A program made the position numbers and the translations under genes. Under the pieces are notes generated by a model. It did not search any database. It had not been told where the DNA came from and saw only the letters and a program-made list of their open reading frames with translations. A DNA stretch of 64,000 nucleotides from Sycon ciliatum. Its lineage: Eukaryota > Porifera > Calcarea > Leucosolenida > Sycettidae. The stretch covers positions 25,454,017 to 25,518,016 of the forward strand of contig NC_088649.1 in assembly GCF_964019385.1 (NCBI RefSeq), read 5' to 3'. This document shows positions 56,647 to 64,000 of this stretch, in pieces; position 1 is the stretch's first letter, and each line of letters begins with the position of its first letter.

Positions 56647-56733
56647 TATGCAATTGCTTGAATCACGGTCAGTGTACTGAAGATGGCACCTGCAACTGCC
56701 AGAAAGGATTCCACGGAGACAAGTGTCAGCATA
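56647..56733 (+). CDS. EGF-like exon (87 nt, phase 1-1)
   Basis: Bounded by CACTGCTGCAG and GTAAGTG. Encodes one short EGF-like unit of 29 residues, CNCLNHGQCTEDGTCNC followed by QKGFHGDKCQ, with six Cys in the C-x-C-x5-C-x5-C-x-C-x8-C pattern. EGF modules mediate extracellular protein contacts. The symmetrical phase 1 borders allow tandem shuffling. Exon and preceding ~200 bp of intron are duplicated at 63430-63656. Confidence 0.8.
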
Positions 56734-56762
56734 GTAAGTGAAGTGAATACGCATGCTTCTTA

Positions 56763-57159
56763 GGGTGCGTTTGGTTGGTATGACCTAGAACAGGATTCAC
56801 CAGAACAGCGTGTTTGGTTGGGACTGCACCTGTTCTGGGTCGACCAGAACATGTTCTGCTAGCTCCGGCCTCGAGGCCGGAGAAGACCGAGCAGTTTCAC
56901 TTGTTCACAGTAAAACCTGGCAGGAACATCGATTTTGGTCCCAAAATGATCACGTGCATACGTTTTTTTGGGTTGAACTCGTTGTACCGTACAAAATGAC
57001 CATGGTGACTCATAAACATTTTGAAGAATGAACAAAGTTTGGCACATTTTTCACAAAAAAATGTGCTCTGTTTCTGGAGTACCGTTTGGTTGGCATGAGG
57101 CTGCTCCATGTGCACCAGCTGTCCGATCCTTTTCTAGTTTGTACAAACCAAACACACCC
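56763..57159. mobile_element. PIF/Harbinger-like miniature element (GGGTGCGTTTGGTTGG ends)
   Basis: Left GGGTGCGTTTGGTT and right AACCAAACACACCC are inverted. It is flanked by TTA on the left and TTT on the right, so the 3-bp target duplication is imperfect. The interior has CCAGAACAGG/CCTGTTCTGG words and no coding. The element has landed one intron segment after the EGF exon. Confidence 0.65.
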
Positions 57160-57507
57160 TTTACTGTTAGGGTAACATGAGTATGTCCAATACTCAATCC
57201 CTCTCTTGAAAATTTGAAATGAGCGAGTCGTTGTTTCGCAAAAACTACTGTCAGTAGTATGACCCCAACATGTAATATTACTTGTCCCTACTTAGCAGAA
57301 TAACACAGTAGTTGCGAGTATTTCCCGAACTAGGCTGCTAGCAAGACTACAATCATGCGTACCAGGTGTGCTGCGTTTGGTTTTGCAAGTGTGTAGGCGT
57401 GCATTGTTTTATGTCTGGTCAATAGAATACTCGTATTCGTTTGAATACTCGCTAGTTTTCTCAAATACCACTCGAGTCGATGATTATGGCACACAGTTCA
57501 ATCATAC

Positions 57508-58023
57508 TGTTGCGGATTTCTGATCGACTATGATTTACGCATGTTGTTGTATTTGGCTCTTGGCTGGTGGAGTCCAGTGTCTGATGTCATATATGGTCTA
57601 AGTGTACGCGCGAATATGGTGTGATGTGTGACGTTTATGGTATGTGGTGCATGCAAGAATACGCGTTGTCAGAGAGTGAGGATGTACTTCCGTCTGTGTG
57701 AGAGTGACTGTCAAATGAATGCTGTACATGCGCAGTGCTAGTTTGGTCTGGGAATGAGAGTCATGTGTGACTCGTCCGTGGTCTGGTTGTCTTGGTCGGG
57801 TCATGTGTTCTGTACGTATTAGTCCCTGATTGGTCGTTTCGATGTGTTCGCCCTTTTCTCTGTTGGTTGTTAATTATTTCTTTGTCTTTTCTCCCCCGTT
57901 ATCCCGCCCACCAGTTATTTATTTATTCCGAGAGATATTGTTCAAGTAACTGTGTCGTCCTCTTGCCCACGTGAATGAGTCAGAGAGTGGTTGTTTGGCG
58001 GGGAGCGGGGGAAATTTCACAAC
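57508..58023 (+). mobile_element. Possible LTR preceding a tRNA-Lys primer site
   Basis: The segment can be bounded by TGTTG (57508) and CAACA (58023), matching inverted tips of LTRs, and ends 2 nt before a sequence complementary to tRNA-Lys. The 5' limit is uncertain and no second LTR is seen in the window, so it is a proposal that rests mainly on the primer-like sequence. Confidence 0.4.
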
Positions 58024-58025
58024 AT

Positions 58026-58083
58026 TGGCGCCCAACGTGGGGCTCGAACCCACGACCCTGAGATTAAGAGTCTCATGCTCTAC
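58026..58083 (+). other. 58-nt complement of tRNA-Lys(CTT) 3' part, including CCA
   Basis: The plus strand begins TGGCGCCCAACGTGGGGC and continues as the exact complement of the conserved animal tRNA-Lys(CTT) from its CCA end through the T arm, variable loop and anticodon (CTT) arm to the start of the D-stem 3' strand. It then stops matching. The TGG at the start corresponds to the untemplated CCA, so it cannot be a plain tRNA gene half. Retrovirus-like primer sites are normally about 18 nt, so this one is about three times longer. Confidence 0.8.
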
Positions 58084-58525
58084 TTGATGATGGTGTGCAG
58101 TGTTTGCAAACCAAACCATTTCCTGTTTTCTTGTGTGGTATTGAAAGCTGGTCAGAGTTCCTTTTTGTGTTTGTTCGTTCTTTGCCGCATCCTCTGCTGC
58201 TTCTGCCATAACACCCCACTGTCCGCTGAAATGATCTGTGCAGCAGCAGTTTGCATGATTTATCTGTGCACATGTTCTGCTGGTTTCAGAATTTGGACAA
58301 GTATAGATTATAGCAGAGTTTGTAGAATCAATCGACAGCGACACAAGTGTTTATAATCTCAAGAAAAGATCAAATTGTTTTCGCAGCAATTGAGATTGAG
58401 GCTATTAGATCTGTCTGATGAATTTGAATTGTTTTTGTTGTGCCTATATGACGCTGGCCATGGTTACAATGCAGTATGTAATCAGTTAGTAACCCCTTGC
58501 ATTCTGCTTACCTACTGTTGTTCAG
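58084..58525. other. No gene seen (intron of EGF gene)
   Basis: Mixed sequence between the tRNA complement and the calcium-binding EGF exon. Nothing like gag follows the primer-like sequence. Confidence 0.5.
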
Positions 58526-58645
58526 ACATTGATGAATGTTTGTCGGCTAGCCCATGCCATGTCGATGCTATCTGCATTGATAATGATGGCGGATACATGT
58601 GTCTGTGCAAGTCAGGTTACCACGGAAATGGAACTCAATGTCAAG
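58526..58645 (+). CDS. Calcium-binding EGF exon (120 nt, phase 1-1)
   Basis: Bounded by TTGTTCAG and GTCAGTC. Encodes a 40-residue calcium-binding EGF module: DIDECLSASPCHVDAICIDN, then GGYMCLCKSGYHGNGTQC. The D-I-D-E lead, the D/N at the beta-hydroxylation-type position and the aromatic before CLC fit the cbEGF consensus. Both borders are phase 1, so it can splice in frame with the EGF exons at 56647 and 63120. Confidence 0.87.
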
Positions 58646-59230
58646 GTCAGTCAGCAATTTGTAATGAGTACAGAGGTGTCGGCACAGTCAAATTGTCCGG
58701 GATGTGGAAACTCCAAAGTTATGCTCATTGCGCCAATTTCCAGAGACCAATTTTGTTGGCAGCACTTTACATGTGGCTGATAGAAGCCTGCCATTGTCAT
58801 GCGTTACGGAGCGTCTTTATATTTTCCGGCTAGGTACTCAAGATCCAGCTGTTAGCCTGTGTTTTTTCCTCTAGTCCTGCATCTATCAGGGTGTGTTAAG
58901 AGTATGTTTACAGTCTACTCATGCCAATTAAAACCATGCAATAGCATTCAGGTACCTAGGATGGGGTCCCGGCTTCAGACCAGCAATGTTCTTGTTTTCC
59001 AGATTTCAGCTTCTTGTTCTTATTGTATTTCGCTAGTGTCCGAGAGTGGATGTGAACTGTTCAAAGTTACTTTACATGAAACCCCGTTATTCCTGAGTTT
59101 AGTGTTCAGCCTGTTTCATTACAAAAATTGTAATCTTTTTGTTCTTCAAGAGTAAGGCATTTGAGCTGATGAGCTTGTTACCTACTCTCGGCAAAACATT
59201 GAAAGCTATTTTTTGCTTTTGTCCGTCGTC
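58646..59230. other. No gene seen (intron)
   Basis: No exon or element recognised. Confidence 0.5.
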
Positions 59231-59239
59231 AGGTGAAAG

Positions 59240-59800
59240 TTCAAGCTAGGAAAAGGAGAGTTGTTCTTCGGCACTCAATGTTACTGCACATAATGAGTAC
59301 TTTCTCACCTAGTCGCAGATGCAGAGAAGCAGCTAAAGTCGATGCCACAGGAAGGGAGAAAGGTTTTCTGCAGCGAGAGAGACTCTGCTGGAACTGCCTC
59401 AAGTATGGCCATGTGGCAAGGGACTATCGGTCAGGCTTGAGGTGCACAAAATGCCAGGGGAAGCACCATCTGCTAATAAATGATGTGTTGAATGGAGCAG
59501 GTTACAGCCGGGAGAAACCGACTTAGATAGTAACAGAGGAGAAGGTTGGATCGTGCTGTCTACACTCAGCAAGTGTGCGGCTGATGAGCGGAGTTGCACA
59601 AGTTGAGGGAAGAACTCGAAAGGCGAAGGTTCGCGTGTTCCTGGACTCCGGTGCTGAGGCGTCATTTGTGACTGCAGCGTTGGTGTCAACAACACACGTT
59701 GGTGTTGTAAATGTACAGGTGAAGCCGTTCGGCGAGGAACAAACCCAACAGCGCATGGATAAGTACGCCATCACGATCCAAGGTAGCTGCGCTACGCTAG
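59240..59800 (+). pseudogene. BEL/Pao-like gag zinc knuckles and protease fragment
   Basis: Frame 1 ends with a double knuckle (LCWNCLKYGHVARD, then RCTKCQGKHH) typical of BEL/Pao gag. A second frame holds the aspartic protease (KVRVFLDSGAEASFV). Stops and a frame change separate them, and the protease frame runs into a (CT)n tract at 59820-59895. It could be the front part of the BEL/Pao element whose pol lies at 53.6-55.4 kb, displaced, or a separate copy. Confidence 0.7.
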
Positions 59801-60299
59801 CATTCCGGTACGTGCGTTCGTGCTCCCTCCATCTCGCTCTCTCTCTCTCCTCTCTCTCTCTCCCTCTCTCTTTCTCTCTCTCTCTTTCTCCTGGGCCTGT
59901 ACTACGCGCCACGTGCTTGTCACTTGTCGCGTAGCGCTAGACCAGGACGTTACACGTATACACCTGGAGGCACGACAACGTACTCGGGGTCATCGACAGG
60001 AACATGCGTGAGGAGATTCGAATCCGCGCTGCTGCAAACACTGTACAAACCGAAAATTCAAATGAGCTTGACTTCATCTTATTATTTCTTTTCTATAATT
60101 TCCCTAACAGTTGCTGTGAACACCTGGAGTGGAGAGCGCTTGCTCGAGCGTTGACCCGGGTTCTTAATCCACCATACCCAGTTCGCAAGGCTGGACCGGG
60201 TTGTGCGGAGCAGGCTTTCATTTCATCTTTTCTTATTATTTCTGCTTTTCATCACAATACAAAGAAATTGCTTAGAGGGGGACAGACGGTAAGAGTCAC

Positions 60300-62709
60300 A
60301 GTTCTGCGAGGAAGTGGACATGTTGATCCGCAATGGATGGTTGGTACCCCATGACCAAGCAGTCCATGGTGAGCCTGGTGCTGTGTTTCCCTTGTTGGCG
60401 GTGTTCCAGACACACAAGGAGTCCACCCCTGTCCGCCCGCGTTTGGACTACCGGCAACTCAACAAGTTGATTGTGTCGCATCCAGGTTTGGACGTGCCTG
60501 TTTGCCAAGAGAAATTGCGTCAGTGGAGGTCTATTGGCAACGCCGACAGCCACGTGTTGCTGGACATCAGCAAGGCTTACCTCAACATCCGCATCGCGCC
60601 AGCTCTCGCCAAGTTACAAACGATCGTCTGGAAGGGCCAGCTGTTCGCAATGGAGAGGATGGGCTTCGGTCTATCGATTGCGCCCAAATTCATGGACATA
60701 ATCGTCAAGTGCGTCCTCCGTGCGTATGCTGATGTGGATAACTATGTCGACGATTTGTATGCTCCGAAGCCTCGTCTGCGTGCTGTCACCGATCAGTTGT
60801 CGCAGTACAGATTGCCCACCAAGCCAGCGGAGCCAGTCGTCTCTACTACGGTACTCGGCCTGCTGCTGTCAGAGTCTGCAGATGGCCAAGTGAGGTGGAA
60901 GCGTCGTGGTGACGTCATGCCGACCTGTCAGCCCGATGCCGTCACAAGGCGCGAGATTTTCAACTGGTGTGGCAAGCTGACCAGCCACTATCCTGTCGGC
61001 TCCTGGCTGCGCCTGGCGTGCAGTTATCTGAAGCGTCTGTCTAGCCTTCAGCCTGGATGGGACGATCCAGTGTCTCATGAAGTCGTCGCTTGTTGTGCGG
61101 AAGTCATTCACCGTCTGCAGACCGATGACCCTGCGCAAGGTGTGTTGTCAGTTCCTGAAGACGCACAGTGGTCGTTGTGGTGTGATGCTTCGGACATCAC
61201 ACATGGTGCTGTCATTCAGGCCGATAGTAGGATTGTCGAGGATGGCTGATGGCTGCGGCAGAAGGACGACCGGCGACACATTAACATCGCTGAACGTGAC
61301 GCTGTGATCAAGGGGTTGCACCTTGCCATGCAGTGGCAAGTGAAGGAGCTCACACTATTCACCGGTTCCAAGACTGTGGCTGCTTGGTTGCAATCGGTGC
61401 TTGGCAAGGTGTCTCGTGTTCGCGTCAGCGGCCTGCAGCAGGTACTTGTACAGCGCCGTCTCCAGATTATCACTGATCTCGTCGCTGTCACGGGCTTGAC
61501 AGTCAAGGTCCAGTGGATCAGCAGTCAGCAGAACAAAGCGGATCAATTGACCCGTGTTCCCAGCAGCTGGATCCGATGTGGCAAGACGCTCCTTTCTCGG
61601 ATTGCACCGTCCGTCACCGCTGCGGTTGTGACCGTTAGTCCATTCTCATTGGACAGAGTATGTGCTGCTCAGAATGCAGATCCTCAGATTGTTGCGACTT
61701 GCCAGCAAGTCATCGATGGTGACCCAGTTACTGATCCTGCGTTTGTCAAGGTCAAGTCACAGCTCGTAGTCCATGATGGTATGCTGTGTCGAAGTGTGAA
61801 GTTGCCGCCCAATGATGCAGTCGTCATTCCTGTTATTCCTAGTTCACTCGAGTCCGATGTCGTTCGTGCTGCTCATGTGAACTGTGGTCATGCGTCTTGG
61901 GAGGGTACATTGCGCTTCCTCCGCTCGAAGTGCTATTTCCCGAACATGGCTGCCCAATGTCAGCAGTTTTTTTGTGCGCCACTGTTCGCCGTGTGCTGCT
62001 GCCAGCCCAACCAAGGGCGTTTCGGCGGATGCCAGTCGCCCTGTGGTGGCTGATGGCCCAATGGAGTGCTGTAGTAATAGATACTCTGGAACTGGGCGTC
62101 GATCAGAGTGGAGAGTACCATTGTGTTCTCGTCTGCATGGATACTTTCACCAAGTGGGTGGAAGTGGTTCTGCTCCGTCAACATGACGCGGCATCAGTGG
62201 CCGAGGCATTTGTCGGCCTGTGTACGCGGTGGGGCCCGCCCCGAGTGGTCTGCTGTGATAATGGCACGGAATTCATCAACGCCATGATGTCATCGCTGTT
62301 TGACACGTTTGGTGTGACAGTGCTCAACGGTGCCGTGCGTCATCCCCTATTACAGAGATCTGTTGAGTGATTTAACCGCACTCTCCTCACCTTAATTCGG
62401 AAGGTGTTGGATGAGGCTGATGATTGGCGATCTGAGCTGGACGTGTTACTGTATTTCGACCCTATTCGTGCGCACTCTGTCCTCAAGATTTCTCCTATGT
62501 GTGCGATGCTTGGCTGGGAGCCCTCCGGTGTTCTCTTGTCGGCTACTCCTGGGCTGGGCCGGACTCCATCTGATCTTGAACGCCAGGCTGCTCGGATCCG
62601 TGATTTTGTGGAAGCTGAGCTGTCCTCCAAGGACTTTGTTGAGTCTGAAGCTGATAACTGTCTGTTCGCCGTTGGTGATGCCGTTCTTCTACGTCGTGAA
62701 GTAGAGTAA
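60300..62709 (+). pseudogene. Ty3/Gypsy-like pol: RT, RNase H, integrase
   Basis: RT: LDYRQLNKLI near 60450, LLDISKAYLNIRI near 60560, GFGLSIAPKFM near 60665, DNYVDDL near 60740. RNase H: WCDAS near 61180. Integrase: a His/Cys finger (HVNCGHASW...), then the D,D-35-E core with VIDTLELG near 62080, CCDNGTEF near 62255 and SVE near 62362, and a C-terminal tail ending 62709. Defects are a TGA at 61247, a frameshift near 62030 and a TGA at 62368 right after the catalytic Glu. Order RT-RNase H-IN is the Ty3/Gypsy order. LTRs are not found. Confidence 0.82.
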
Positions 62710-62767
62710 CCCTCTTGCGCATGTTGTATGTAATGTAATGATTGATACGTACTTTCGATATTGATTT

Positions 62768-62836
62768 CGCTGGTGCACACGTTGGTGCAGCGCTGGTGCA
62801 CACGCTGGTGCACGCGCTGATGCACACACTGGTGCA
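62768..62836. repeat. 12-bp tandem repeat
   Basis: About five degenerate copies of CTGGTGCACACG. Confidence 0.85.
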
Positions 62837-63119
62837 GCCAGTTGTTTTGCGTTGTACGTGATGCAGCTTGTTGAGGAGAAGGGTTTTCAATCTCTTGTGT
62901 TCAGTTCTTCTTGCTTCTGGCCTGGTCGAGTTCGTGCTTTTTTCTTCTGTACACTTCTTGTGCATTTTGGAATTGAAATTAATAATTATAGTCCAACTTA
63001 TATCCTTGCGCTGGTCTGGTGGTGGATAATTCCACAACACTCTCGTTTTGTCTGTCCATTTTGTGTATGGCTGATCCGCTCTCTCATTTTGTCTTCTCTG
63101 TGTGTGATATGTAATGCAG

Positions 63120-63200
63120 CTGTGTGCACAAATCCCTGGGTGAAAAAGAACAAAGCATGTGAATGTAAACCGAGACCAGACGGACCCATCTGCACAGAAG
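63120..63200 (+). CDS. EGF-like half-module exon (81 nt, phase 1-1)
   Basis: Bounded by TGTAATGCAG and GTAAGGG. Encodes about 27 residues with four Cys: VCTNPWVKKNKACECKP then PDGPICTE. Spacing C-x10-C-x-C-x8-C suits the second half of an EGF module. Symmetrical phase 1. It precedes the EGF exon at 63570 by 370 bp, which suggests they are consecutive exons of the same transcript. Confidence 0.65.
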
Positions 63201-63569
63201 GTAAGGGCTAAAGAAGGCTGCTGCCATTTTAGCCCGCGTGTCAAAGAATATATGACCCATGCATACCCGCGTGCTGGACTGTTGTTTTTGAAGACAAGAA
63301 AAAGTACTTCCCAGCGTTTATGCCTGGTTCTCCAGCTTATTAGCTGAACGTGTGTTCTATTCAAGTACGAAGCATGATTATAAGTTGGTTATACCTGGGA
63401 TTGGTGAATGGGTGTTTGTGTTAGTGTTTGTGGTGATGTTGAGGTCTATACAATGTCATGATGATCAAGATACATGCGACAACGACTTGAGAATCCAATA
63501 GGTTATTCAAGTTCTATCCCTATTTGTGTGTTTTGGGAAATACGTGAATGCACCCAATCTCTACTGCAG

Positions 63570-63656
63570 TGTGCAATTGCTTGAATGATGGTCAGTGTAC
63601 TGAAGACGGCACCTGCAACTGCCGGAAAGGTTTCCATGGAGACCAGTGCCAACATG
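63570..63656 (+). CDS. EGF-like exon (87 nt, phase 1-1), duplicate of 56647-56733
   Basis: Bounded by TCTACTGCAG and GTAAGTAA. Encodes CNCLNDGQCTEDGTCNC then RKGFHGDQCQ, differing from the exon at 56647 at only a few residues. Same length and phase. The upstream intron from about 63280 also matches 55470-55560 plus 56450-56646, so a block of about 370 bp including the exon was duplicated. Confidence 0.83.
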
Positions 63657-64000
63657 GTAAGTAACTTCTAAATGAAGTGAATACTCGTGTTTCTTTGATT
63701 CACATGCTCCTGGGAATTGTGACCATTCATGTACATGCATACATCAACAATTATTCTTAAGTTATGAATCGGTTCGGAACCAAATTTGGGTTCCGAACCG
63801 ATTCATACCTGTGTTTTACCACCCCCCCCCCTTCTTTCGGACACAGGAAGCTAGTGCTTGAAGACAGCATGCTTTTCTGGAGACCAGCTCAAGATCTGTC
63901 TGACTTCCTAAGAGGCGATTTACGTGACGGCAGTGCATCCCGCCGGGAAGAGAAGCACATGATCCCGAGAGCTTGCAAAACAGACCACGGAATGTCACGA
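63657..64000. other. No gene seen
   Basis: Contains a GAACCGATTCATA-type inverted pair near 63768-63806 and an 11-base C run near 63823. No exon is recognised up to the window edge. Confidence 0.5.

Noticed and set aside
58026-58083. Genomic tRNA-Lys half gene
   Set aside because: The match includes the CCA complement and stops in the D arm, so a reverse-transcription origin fits better.

Overview
This window reads as intergenic and intronic DNA from a repeat-rich invertebrate animal genome. The evidence is class 1-1 EGF exons and a 72-nt leucine-rich-repeat exon with canonical GT/AG borders, Penelope-like, CR1/L2-like, R2-type, BEL/Pao and Ty3/Gypsy-like retroelements, TA-, TTA- and TTAA-flanked DNA elements, and long microsatellites. 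There is nothing prokaryotic. A sponge, cnidarian or other invertebrate would fit, and I cannot decide which from sequence alone.

Layout. 1-7.2 kb holds broken CR1/L2-like non-LTR retrotransposons, one split by a TA-flanked miniature element, plus other miniature elements. 7.2-16.4 kb is a head-to-tail array of four minus-strand copies of one restriction-like-endonuclease (R2-type) retrotransposon, each separated by a (TTC)n tract. The rightmost copy is full length with an unbroken 1200-aa ORF. 16.4-24.4 kb has microsatellites, a ~500 bp fold-back element, an LRR exon and a 138-bp near-perfect palindrome. 24.6-25.7 kb is a TTAA-flanked piggyBac-like non-autonomous element built around a three-copy tandem repeat. 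26-40 kb is dominated by Penelope-like elements with GIY-YIG endonucleases, repeated tails and tandem duplications. 41.6-48.3 kb is a non-LTR retrotransposon interrupted by nested DNA elements whose target-site duplications can be read to the base. 51.4-53.3 kb has (CA)n tracts and an intact two-exon gene for a Myb/SANT-like coiled-coil protein. 53.6-64 kb has BEL/Pao and Ty3/Gypsy-like pol remnants, a pogo-like element, an LTR-like segment followed by a 58-nt tRNA-Lys complement, and four plus-strand EGF-type exons, two of which are a clear exon-plus-intron duplication.

How it fits together. The only host coding signals I support are the plus-strand phase-1 Cys-rich/EGF exons (48.8, 56.6, 58.5, 63.1 and 63.6 kb), probably one multi-EGF gene whose introns are loaded with transposons, the LRR exon at 23.7 kb (same or another gene), and the minus-strand Myb/SANT-like gene. 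The last may itself derive from a mobile element. The most unusual structure is the self-stacking retrotransposon array in the (TTC)n microsatellite.
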